A stretch of DNA of 64,000 bases from Castor canadensis (Eukaryota; Chordata; Mammalia; Rodentia; Castoridae): NCBI RefSeq assembly GCF_047511655.1, contig NC_133398.1, forward strand, positions 45,389,638 through 45,453,637, written 5' to 3'. Made by a program: the position numbers and the translations under genes. Within the stretch, counting starts at the first letter, position 1, and each line of letters begins with the position of its first letter. Under the pieces are notes generated by a model. It saw only the letters and a program-made list of their open reading frames with translations. It was not told where the DNA came from and did not search any database. Below are positions 61,001 through 64,000 of this stretch, piece after piece.

Positions 61001-62895
61001 TTATCAATTTAGGTTCAGATCTGCATATGAACGAAAGCATGTGATATTTTGTCCTTTTGAACTTTTGGCATTTTGAACTTGGTTTATCTTGTTCAGCATG
61101 ATAATCTTTAGTTCAGTCCATTTTCCTGCAAATGACATTATTTCTTTCTTTTTGACTGACTAATACTCCATTGTGTATATGTTCCACATTTTCTTTATCC
61201 ATGAGTTGTTGGGCATCTAGTCTGATTCCATAGCTTGGTTATTGTGAATAATACTGCAATAAACATTGGTATGCAGATATCTTTCTTTATGTTGACTTAC
61301 ACTCTTTAGTATATATAGCAGGGTTATAAGGTAGGTCTATTTTTAATTTTTTTGATGAGCCTCCGTTCTTACTTCTATAGTGGTTGTGCTAACTTACATT
61401 CCCACCAACAGCATATAAGAATTCCTTCCTCCATCCTCTTCATCCTCCAGCATTCCTTTTGTTGAATTCGTTTCACATTACATTTTTGTTGAAGTTGTGT
61501 TTTTGTAAATTTATTTTAATTAAATTTTAACTGATATGTAATGACACAAAAATTACACATTTTTATGGGATAGCGTATTATGTTTTGACATGTATACTTT
61601 TTTGTAAATGTAGGTGTATCTGTGTAATGAAGAATTAAGTGCTATTCAGAGATGTGCAGAAACAAAAATTTTCTTTAAAGGTTGATGTAAGATTAATGTT
61701 CTCAATAGGAAAACACTAATTTTAGTGGAATGCTTGAGGTAGCACGTTTTAACTTTATTGCTGAGTGCTTGATTTTGTCCTTAGATTGTCAAAGAGAATT
61801 GTTGTTGATAACCTCCTTGGATTTTGCCAGTCATTTTGGTGACAGTGAAAACTCAGTAGGTAATATTTGACAACACATAACTATAAGAAATGGAGATATG
61901 ACAATTACAAATGCCTCAGATTTTACAGTTAATACCAAAATAAACATATACACACCAAATATGTATGTTGATTGGGAAGAATATTACAAACTTTAAAAAT
62001 AAATGATCACAGTCTTTTTTTAATCCTTGCATTATTTGGTGGATTTGTTATTATAACTGGATAGAAATAGTTTAGAGAATAGGAAAACTCCTTAAATATT
62101 TCTAGTATGTCAATCTTAGCGTATGTATAAAAATTCCTAGAAGGTTATAGGTACCTGTTTCTAAGAAGTAGTTTCTTACCTCATTTGAATATTTACAGTT
62201 TCTTGACTTTTTTGCTGAAAAGTTACTTGTAGCATCAAAATTAAGGTGGTCTAATGCTGTCTTAGGAAAGCATCAGCTTAGTTTGCAGAGCTATCAGAAT
62301 GTATTGAATTGAAACGTTTTTGCATGATCTTACATTAATCCATTTGCTTTGATTACATGTATACATTACATATAAAATATGTGTTTTCCACGAATTGTAG
62401 ACATCAAAGCATTTGAGGTATGAAATTAGATGGATATAATGTAATTTCAATTCCAAAATATCCATTAAATTTAACAGTGGTACTTGAAAAATTATTGGAT
62501 ACTACTGTGAGTGGTGATTTCTCTCATCAGATACCCTATGGAGTATTGGAAAGGAGAAAAAAATAACCTCCATGTTCCCTCCAGGTATACCCCTTGATTT
62601 TACGAAGAAATGCATTGTTTAAATTGGTAGTAGTTTGTAGCTGTTACTTCTGACACTTGTGTATATGTTTCTGAGTCTCTGGAGTGTACTAAATTATACC
62701 CTGGGGCTTAGGAGAATCCATTGTATCTTCCCAAGTGCCTAACTTAATTCTAGGAACTTGGGCAGTAAAAGTTTGATTGAGTATGGTTTTTAAATTGTTT
62801 TTATTTATTTTCATTTCTCAGGCAAGACACATGTATAGATTCTTCTTCATCCCTGAGGGAGAACAAACAACCAGAAGGTTTGGAATTAAAACAAG
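33881..62895 (+). CDS. CAAP1: CAAP1, exons 1-5 of the gene (3' end outside window)
   Basis: Caspase activity and apoptosis inhibitor 1 (human C9orf82), a small conserved anti-apoptotic protein whose loss has been linked to caspase-10-dependent activation of caspase-3. Exons: 33881-34153, 38035-38235, 39011-39095, 40274-40349, 62822-62895. The frame is continuous: 709 nt, i.e. 236 codons plus one base. The protein starts [14 protein letters not shown]. It then has a Ser/Gly/Cys-rich low-complexity stretch and a basic [12 protein letters not shown] segment. Next come the conserved helical core ([55 protein letters not shown]) and an acidic tract ([20 protein letters not shown]). The end, including the C-terminal helices seen in human CAAP1, lies beyond 64000. 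Same orientation as PLAA, with 14.3 kb between the PLAA stop and this ATG. Confidence 0.96.
34154..35085. other. CAAP1 intron 1, 5' part
   Basis: GC content falls rapidly from the CpG island into AT-rich intron. 34740-35050 includes phrases ('gaagtctcttttcattccttgttagatatg', 'gttattacacacaataccaaattgaatccttg') typical of diverged LINE-1 3' UTR in reverse, but no edges could be set. Confidence 0.3.
35092..35156 (-). repeat. Partial ID-like SINE
   Basis: 'tagacgctgggtattgaacccagggccttgc', reverse ID unit, 3' half only. Confidence 0.75.
35667..35952 (-). repeat. Cluster of ID-like SINEs
   Basis: One unit at 35670-35763 ('actctgggatctaacccaagacctcac...gagctatatccctaacc'). Then a broken unit 35820-35875 and another at 35872-35948 ('ggtactgaggtttgaactaggc...cttgggccacacctccagccc'), separated by a (GTGT)n stretch. 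Confidence 0.8.
36118..36238 (-). repeat. B1-like SINE
   Basis: 'ggggcagggtctcaatgtagctcaggttgg...ctcagcctcccgaatactgg...tcatgctgagc', reverse orientation. Confidence 0.8.
36245..36930 (-). mobile_element. Old LINE-1 3' UTR fragment
   Basis: Reverse of a LINE-1 (L1M-like) 3' region: 'gagttttattgaaatataattgac', '...gtgtctggctttttcacttagc', 'cttcatccatgttgtcac', 'cagttagtgacatttgag' and 'atagccgttgcaccctttta'. Boundaries approximate. Confidence 0.75.
37140..37560. other. Unclassified ancient repeat-like sequence in CAAP1 intron 1
   Basis: 'aagggttttaaacaagaatg', '...tggaccagggttatgttggtagg' and 'ttggatagatttgg' recall an old mammal-wide repeat, but I cannot name it. Confidence 0.3.
38035..38235 (+). 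CDS. CAAP1: CAAP1 exon 2
   Basis: 67 codons, phase 0 at both ends. The acceptor is TTTTAG ending at 38034 and the donor is GTACTT at 38236. Encodes [20 protein letters not shown] through [12 protein letters not shown], the most conserved part of the protein and predicted helical. The following in-frame sequence to 38292 is intron. Confidence 0.95.
38236..39010. other. CAAP1 intron 2
   Basis: 775 bp of AT-rich intron without SINE or coding signature. The open frame on the minus strand around 38479-38697 has no support. Confidence 0.5.
39011..39095 (+). CDS. CAAP1: CAAP1 exon 3
   Basis: 85 nt. The acceptor is TCCTTTAG ending at 39010 and the donor is G|GTAAGA at 39096. Encodes [20 protein letters not shown] and KKILKILE, an amphipathic helical stretch. 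Too short to stand out as an open frame, but it fits the phase and the human sequence. Confidence 0.94.
39096..39900. other. CAAP1 intron 3, 5' part
   Basis: AT-rich. Two near-repeats occur at 39739-39800 and 39829-39898 ('gtctc(t)aagtat.tatacacata', then 'agataaag.caaggcagtgagaaaaa'), a diverged local duplication about 90 bp apart. Confidence 0.45.
39906..40118 (+). repeat. Composite B1+ID SINE
   Basis: 'ccgggcccctgtggctaacac...gaggccagcctgggcaaatag' then 'gactggaggtgtggctcaagtggtagaac...gagttcaaatcccaatccc'. Confidence 0.9.
40274..40349 (+). CDS. CAAP1: CAAP1 exon 4 (acidic tract)
   Basis: 76 nt. The acceptor is TTATAAG ending at 40273 and the donor is CA|GTAAGT at 40350. Encodes [20 protein letters not shown] and SDLVS, then the first two bases of a Gln codon completed at 62822. 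Confidence 0.93.
40772..40915. repeat. (TG)n/(TA)n-rich microsatellite
   Basis: 'tgtgtgtgtgtgtataatat', runs of 'atatatat' and 'acgtgtgtgtgtatataatt'. AT-rich and partly self-complementary. Lies 0.4 kb after CAAP1 exon 4. Confidence 0.85.
40920..41560. other. CAAP1 intron 4 sequence without assigned element
   Basis: AT-rich intron. No gene, RNA or repeat signature recognised. Confidence 0.3.
41563..41655 (-). repeat. ID-like SINE
   Basis: 'ttacagtgctggggattgaaccgtgggg...gaactacatcctcagc', reverse ID unit. Confidence 0.85.
41884..41972 (+). repeat. ID-like SINE
   Basis: 'attgggaagttagctcaatggcagagcacttgcttagc...ggatttgattcccagtac' with A tail. Confidence 0.85.
42085..42225 (-). mobile_element. 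LINE-1 3' UTR fragment
   Basis: 'ctgggtgggggtacactgtggcatttac...aatatatcaaatgtcatac' corresponds to the sequence at 52140-52250 ('actgggggtacattgtgacg...'), so both are ends of the same older LINE-1 family in reverse. Confidence 0.65.
42228..42560 (-). repeat. Composite ID+B1 SINE
   Basis: 'ggtactagggtttgagctctgg...ccacttgagccactgcctcagccc', then B1-like units ending 'agctgggattatagg' and 'agctggaattacaggtgtgag', reverse. Confidence 0.85.
42630..42835. mobile_element. MER2/Tigger-type DNA transposon fragment
   Basis: Contains 'aaaatccatagtccaaactttt', 'agattttggattttcggattaggg' and 'ttggataagggatacttaacc', the diagnostic phrases of pan-mammalian MER2-type Tigger elements. Confidence 0.65.
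43190..44160 (-). mobile_element. LINE-1 (L1MA-like) 3' region
   Basis: Reverse of a LINE-1 3' end: 'ggtatacaacctgatgctttgatag', 'tatacccagaagtgagattgctaag', 'ttccataatggctgtactaatttacattcc', 'ttgatatta'-type and 'aaccctttgtctta..tatgg' phrases. A polypyrimidine patch (43530-43590) is part of it. Confidence 0.8.
44180..44366 (-). repeat. Composite ID+B1 SINE
   Basis: 'gggtactggggtttgaactcagggcc...' and 'gggtctcatgaactatttgcctgtgctggc...ctaggattataggtgcgagcc', inserted beside the LINE-1 region. Confidence 0.9.
44662..45175 (+). repeat. Run of three or four B1/ID-like SINE units
   Basis: B1-like 44665-44780, B1-like 44785-44910, partial B1-like 44912-45030 with an (AAAAC)n tail, and ID-like 45065-45150 ('gggctggacatgtggcttaagtgatagaac...'). 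The long + open frame across this stretch is repeat-derived. Confidence 0.85.
45180..45530. other. CAAP1 intron 4 sequence without assigned element
   Basis: AT-rich, with an A16 run near 45362. No gene or repeat family assigned. Confidence 0.3.
45535..46158 (-). mobile_element. Tigger-type MITE, interrupted
   Basis: Left end 'ttaacaatgatttgactttattatgatgc', interior 'ttttcactttcagtacagtattcaat', and right end 'gcatttttaacttaac...aatcccatcgtaaattgaagg'. These are the same family as the MITE at 22797-23134, in the opposite orientation. About 400 bp of unrelated sequence (about 45655-46070) lies inside it. Confidence 0.6.
46430..46600 (+). repeat. B1-like SINE with (CAAA)n tail
   Basis: 'agcacgtgaggtggtacttacctgtaatcccagcac...gggccagcctgggctacatagtgagaccc' then caaacaaacaaa repeats. 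Confidence 0.85.
46820..47082 (+). repeat. Composite SINE
   Basis: 'agtgttggcttcagtctataatcctagctgcttag...aaggccagcctgggcaaaaag' and 'ggacactcggcgtgtggctgtc...gtagagctcttaccttgtgggtttgaagccctg'. Confidence 0.8.
47100..47600. other. CAAP1 intron 4 sequence without assigned element
   Basis: AT-rich; includes a local near-duplication 'aataatttttaaaatgtttagataaag' / 'aaaaatgtttaaataaag' around 47362-47410. Confidence 0.3.
47603..47682 (-). repeat. ID-like SINE
   Basis: 'ttcggtggtactggggtttgaactc...ctgctgcttgagacacaacccc', reverse, slightly truncated. Confidence 0.9.
47697..48133 (+). mobile_element. 5'-truncated LINE-1 3' end, young copy, + strand
   Basis: 437 bp ending in a G-rich stretch (about 48022-48088), then 'atgacccaagccttgtatgc', 'catatgaataataaaag' and an A tail. 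Flanked by the exact 14-bp duplication AAGATTTTAAGATA at 47683-47696 and 48134-48147. It is nearly identical to the reverse copy at 54665-55203. Confidence 0.9.
48320..48720 (-). mobile_element. Older LINE-1 3' UTR fragment
   Basis: Reverse-orientation phrases 'tttatttccatgtgagagtc', 'cccttccatgttctcccttc', 'ggtttcattttgtgttgaaaacc', 'tagttcaagggtgttttgcctcgg' and 'tgtgctttaatcaaattaaccc', parallel in order to 51260-51640. Confidence 0.6.
48988..49038. repeat. Compound microsatellite (TC)n(TG)n
   Basis: About 13 TC units followed directly by about 12 TG units. Confidence 0.95.
49040..49785. other. CAAP1 intron 4 sequence without assigned element
   Basis: AT-rich with no recognised family; some words ('gaaagttcagtaaagg', 'gtcaatgatatattta') suggest an old, diverged repeat. 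Confidence 0.25.
49790..50105 (+). mobile_element. Old LINE-1 3' region, + strand
   Basis: 'gcaaactgtggtacattcatac', '...atgcagcaacacgtatgaatctt', 'gtgtgattccattaatgtgac', 'aggcaaaactatagtgag' and 'tatatcttgaatatgatg' follow the order of the L1M-type 3' end. The only clearly + strand old LINE-1 piece in this intron. Confidence 0.75.
50205..50322 (-). repeat. B1-like SINE
   Basis: 'tttttcccaggctggccttgg...cctcttgagtagctgggattacaggcatgg', reverse orientation. Confidence 0.8.
50340..51018 (-). mobile_element. Tigger DNA transposon with transposase remnant
   Basis: The reverse complement begins 'tacagtaagttggccttagtcatgg' and, further on, reads a decayed pogo/Tigger transposase N-terminus. The other end, near 50345 ('ccttggtatccatggatatatgg'), fits a Tigger terminal region. 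Edges approximate. Confidence 0.65.
50587..50775 (-). pseudogene. Tigger transposase N-terminal (HTH) fragment
   Basis: The reverse strand encodes [20 protein letters not shown] followed by [18 protein letters not shown]. This matches the first helix-turn-helix of pogo/Tigger transposases, where a 'LTL..K..IL.L...G.S...VG..YG...SSI' pattern is usual. The fragment ends early with no catalytic DDE part visible, so it is inactive. Confidence 0.65.
51255..51840 (-). mobile_element. Older LINE-1 3' UTR fragment
   Basis: Reverse-orientation phrases 'gggggttttgttgtgacatttctg', 'ggtttcaatgtactatactc', 'ggttttgccttggtatttta' and 'ttactcttccttacccttttccc', with an AT microsatellite at 51690-51745, then 'acttttgtctttctgaacctggtttacttaacatgatgc'. 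Confidence 0.7.
51853..52082 (-). repeat. Composite ID+B1 SINE
   Basis: 'ggttggactggggtttgaactcagg...gagtcataccaccacccag' and 'gctctggctattttggagatgggg...ctcaagtagctagaatcacaggcatgagcc'. Confidence 0.9.
52090..52640 (-). mobile_element. Older LINE-1 3' UTR fragment
   Basis: 'actgggggtacattgtgacg', 'ttcaccttctccaacattcacc', 'ttcaaggggttttcattgtg' and 'ttggtggttttcattatgttg'. An (ATAC)n microsatellite interrupts it at 52520-52572. Confidence 0.7.
52520..52572. repeat. (ATAC)n microsatellite
   Basis: 'tacatacatacatacatata' followed by 'tatatacatacatacatacatac', interrupted once. Confidence 0.9.
52680..53265. other. CAAP1 intron 4 sequence without assigned element
   Basis: AT-rich, no family assigned. 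'gaggagattatgttgaatgc...taaattagctgtgtggtc' is reminiscent of an old MER/L1 piece. Confidence 0.25.
53268..53350 (-). repeat. ID-like SINE
   Basis: 'ttgcagtgctaggggttgaacccagggtctcatac...ctctaccactcccagacc', reverse. Confidence 0.9.
53360..53880 (-). mobile_element. Probable ancient LINE-1/HAL1-like fragment
   Basis: 'tatggaaaagtagaatgac..atagaatgagctcccatattcctg', 'tttgcttcatctgttttc' and 'aaggacacattcccacatggcc' are phrases of old L1/HAL1 3' ends. A tandem 'tattttacatgtgttttctt' occurs twice at about 53661-53712. Confidence 0.5.
53893..54108 (+). repeat. Composite B1+ID SINE with G-run
   Basis: 'gtgccctttggctcatgcctgtaatcctaac...agagccagtctggcaaaagg' and 'gggctgatggagtggctcaaggtgtagg...caaatcccagtaccac', then G13 and an A-rich tail. 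The G-run at 54084-54096 is a collapse-prone homopolymer. Confidence 0.9.
54520..55285 (-). repeat. Composite SINE split by a LINE-1 insertion
   Basis: Left part 54528-54664 ('actggagtttaaacttggc...gtgccacacctccagtcc...cctgaactggcctccatcc') and right part 55204-55282 ('ctggcctccatccttaatcctccc...agctaggattacagg'). Once the LINE-1 at 54665-55203 is removed the parts join as one SINE. Confidence 0.85.
54665..55203 (-). mobile_element. 5'-truncated LINE-1 3' end, young copy, minus strand
   Basis: 539 bp. The left side is its A tail (T-run) and 'tgtgcatacgaggcttgggtcatttctt', followed by the C-rich stretch (G-rich in sense). Flanked by the perfect 15-bp duplication CTGGCCTCCATCCTT at 54650-54664 and 55204-55218. 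Near-identical inverted copy of 47697-48133, extending about 100 bp further 5'. Confidence 0.93.
55320..55505 (-). mobile_element. LINE-1 3' region fragment
   Basis: 'tttctgcatcctctctgatgcc...cattgtggttttaattttcatc' is the reverse of the LINE-1 segment that continues after the next SINE at 55740. Confidence 0.6.
55510..55716 (-). repeat. Composite ID+B1 SINE
   Basis: 'tttgtactgaagtttgaactcagggcc...' and 'gggatagggtcttgagaattagttgg...agctaggattacaggtgtgagccacc', inserted into LINE-1. Confidence 0.85.
55808..55938 (-). repeat. B1-like SINE
   Basis: 'gagacaaaatttcgactgtgttgcccaagctgg...cctcagcctcccaagtatctgg', reverse. Confidence 0.85.
56113..56435 (-). repeat. Composite ID+B1(+B1) SINE with 15-bp target duplication
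   Basis: ID-like 'gggagtactgaggtttgaactcatggc', then two B1-like parts ending 'gggatgacaggtgtac' and 'aggattacagatgtgagcc'. The flanks CACAAAGGTTTTTTT at 56098-56112 and 56436-56450 are identical and interrupt the LINE-1 sequence. Confidence 0.9.
56815..57560. other. CAAP1 intron 4 sequence without assigned element
   Basis: Continues in LINE-1-like style to about 57130 ('ttgttaagatactttcttaatatttttc', 'cttgattaagttcc') but without a firm match; the rest is unassigned. No gene seen. Confidence 0.3.
57581..59649 (-). mobile_element. LINE-1, 5'-truncated 2.07-kb copy (end of ORF2 plus 3' UTR), minus strand
   Basis: The longest LINE-1 copy here. On the reverse strand, ORF2 text runs from about 59640 down to about 58300, followed by the 3' UTR. 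The UTR ends in the C-rich (G-rich in sense) stretch at 57643-57680 and the terminal 'cccaaacaatgtatgc...catatgaata' motif near 57600. Target duplication TAGACTTTTCTTTTC at 57566-57580 against TAGACTTTTATTTTC at 59650-59664 (one mismatch), so the insertion is complete as it landed. Confidence 0.92.
58928..59380 (-). pseudogene. LINE-1 ORF2p C-terminal fragment
   Basis: A 150-codon open stretch on the reverse strand, with [48 protein letters not shown] and [11 protein letters not shown]: the thumb-to-C-terminal part of ORF2p, beyond the reverse transcriptase catalytic core. The frame continues with stops down to about 58300. The endonuclease and catalytic RT parts are absent through 5' truncation, so it cannot retrotranspose on its own. 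Confidence 0.9.
59665..60165. other. CAAP1 intron 4 sequence without assigned element
   Basis: AT-rich. No coding, RNA or repeat signature recognised. Confidence 0.3.
60170..60625 (-). mobile_element. Probable ancient LINE-1/HAL1-like fragment
   Basis: 'aataatttcagtgttgcaagaatac', 'cctattaacattgtacactatttgc', 'tttagaa'-type and 'ttcagcagtctcaggtcag' resemble the old L1/HAL1-type 3' sequence also suspected at 53360-53880. Confidence 0.5.
60725..61470 (-). mobile_element. LINE-1 3' region
   Basis: 'ggggtttcattgtggtatttc', 'atcatgctcacaccccagtac', 'tgacattatttctttctttttgac...actccattgtgtatatg', 'ttggttattgtgaataatactgcaataaac' and 'tggttgtgctaacttacattcccaccaac', in the usual reverse LINE-1 order. 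Confidence 0.8.
61510..61615 (-). mobile_element. LINE-1 3' UTR fragment
   Basis: 'ttaattaaattttaactgatatgtaatgac...cacatttttatgggatag...ttttgacatgtatac' resembles the extreme 3' UTR of L1MA-type elements in reverse. Confidence 0.55.
61620..62815. other. CAAP1 intron 4, 3' end, without assigned element
   Basis: About 1.2 kb of AT-rich intron upstream of exon 5, free of recognisable SINEs. It ends in the acceptor tract TTTTTATTTATTTTCATTTCTCAG. Confidence 0.4.
62822..62895 (+). CDS. CAAP1: CAAP1 exon 5
   Basis: 74 nt. The acceptor is TTTCTCAG ending at 62821 and the donor is G|GTATGG at 62896. Encodes [20 protein letters not shown] and ELKQ, matching human CAAP1 in frame. The next exon is outside the window. 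Confidence 0.92.
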
Positions 62896-64000
62896 GTATG
62901 GATCAATTTTGTAATTTTTGTATAACATTTGCCAATTGTAGATTTCCACAGTGTTCCACCTCATGCCATTTTACAGGTAAGGGAACAAATAATTTATTTG
63001 GCCCAAAAATCAAAAGAGGAAAGAATCCATCCTGTATTTTATGATTCCTTTAGCTACTGGAGTAACTTCTATGTGTATAGTGAGTCATAGATGACACTAG
63101 GAAGTTTCTATCATCTTTGAATAGTTTTAACTCAGTAATTTCTATTGTATATTCTCAGCTGTAAGACATTGAAGATGTTTTAACTGGATGGCTTGAGGTT
63201 ATATGTGGAAAAAAGCCAACAACTTTTTTTTCTGAGACAGGGTCTCACGTAGCCTAGGCTAGCCTCGAACTTGCAATCTTTCTGCCTCTGCCTCCCGAGT
63301 GTGCTGGGATGGCACACTGATAACTTTTAAAAGATAAGTTTTTTCCCCCAAGGTATTTTGTTCTTATTTAATTTCTTCCTTCAAATCAGTAGTTTTTGAC
63401 GTAACCATCTAGCAGAAATAAGATGGCAATTTTAATTTATTTAAGTCTTATAAGTTAATAGGACTACTCTTTTAAATGCCTTTTTGGTTTCTTCTCATCT
63501 CTACTAGGAAAAGTTGAAAGTAAAATAAGAATTTTTTTAGTTACTCAAATACAATCTCACATTTTTCCTATTTCATGATAAAATTAATTCAAAGCATTGA
63601 GAATCTGTTGCAACTAAGAGAATCAAGTTATCCATTATGCAAGCACCTCATCTTTGATGGCTTAGAATAGTTTCCATAAAACTTGAGTCTTAGGAACTTC
63701 TTTGGTAGAGAGAAGAGAAGCAGATCATCAGTTTTTTTTAGACAGAAATTTTAACTGCAGTTTGTTACTAATGTTTAATTAACAAGGTGAAAAAAATTAC
63801 ATAATTTTTGTGTTTTGTTTCCTTTTATGTAGAAAGAAAGGAATATAGATTTTTCTGTAATTCTTCTAATTTATATGCTGTGAAGTTTATTCATATTTCT
63901 GATGCTCTTGGGATTTCTCAAAACTTTTCAGACGTTCTCTTGTGTTAGCCTTACAAACAGCCAGACAAAATTATGTATCTGTACCATGACTACTGCTGTG
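62896..64000. other. CAAP1 intron 5 (incomplete)
   Basis: AT-rich intron running off the window, with one B1-like SINE at 63222-63318. No further CAAP1 exon seen before 64000. Confidence 0.6.
63222..63318 (-). repeat. B1-like SINE
   Basis: 'tttttctgagacagggtctcacgtagcctaggctagcctcg...gcctcccgagtgtgctgggat', reverse, well preserved B1-type sequence. Confidence 0.9.

Overview
This is eukaryotic nuclear DNA from a placental mammal. Coding sequence comes as short exons with consensus AG/GT borders, split by large AT-rich introns full of SINEs, LINE-1 ends, MIR and Tigger fragments and retropseudogenes. The SINEs are B1/7SL-like, ID/tRNA-like and composite B1+ID units. The ID-like half has a phrase close to 'ggtggagtggctcaag...ccctgagttcaaaccccagtacc'. 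Together with a LINE-1 family ending in 'catatgaataataaaa', this points to a non-murid rodent. My best guess is a castorimorph, possibly beaver, but that rests on memory of repeat families and not on a search.

Two protein genes lie head to tail on the + strand, in the same order as on human 9p21. (1) PLAA enters from the left already inside its WD40 region. Ten exons (215-19604) encode the last ~606 residues: end of the WD40 propeller, PFU ubiquitin-binding domain, two 23-codon repeat exons, and the PUL domain. All ten are open and correctly phased. (2) CAAP1 starts in a CpG island near 33.8 kb. Exons 1-5 (33881-62895) are present, and the 3' end lies beyond the window.

Layout. 1-19.8 kb: PLAA, with a TMEM160 retropseudogene in one intron and an unidentified decayed coding-like stretch in another. 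19.8-33.7 kb: intergenic, with a Tigger-type MITE, a CIAPIN1 retropseudogene carrying an internal tandem duplication, and a badly decayed class I endogenous retrovirus. 33.7-40.3 kb: CAAP1 promoter and exons 1-4. 40.35-62.8 kb: one 22.5-kb CAAP1 intron made largely of LINE-1 3' ends of several ages (nearly all on the minus strand), nested SINEs and Tigger relics. 62.8-64 kb: CAAP1 exon 5 and the start of the next intron.

PLAA acts in ubiquitin/p97 (VCP)-dependent trafficking and turnover. CAAP1 is an anti-apoptotic regulator of caspase activity. They are neighbours, and nothing in the sequence shows a functional link. I saw no convincing undescribed biological system. The most informative observations are evolutionary: twin PLAA exons, nested retroelements with readable target-site duplications, an inverted pair of nearly identical LINE-1 ends, and retropseudogenes whose parents can be named.
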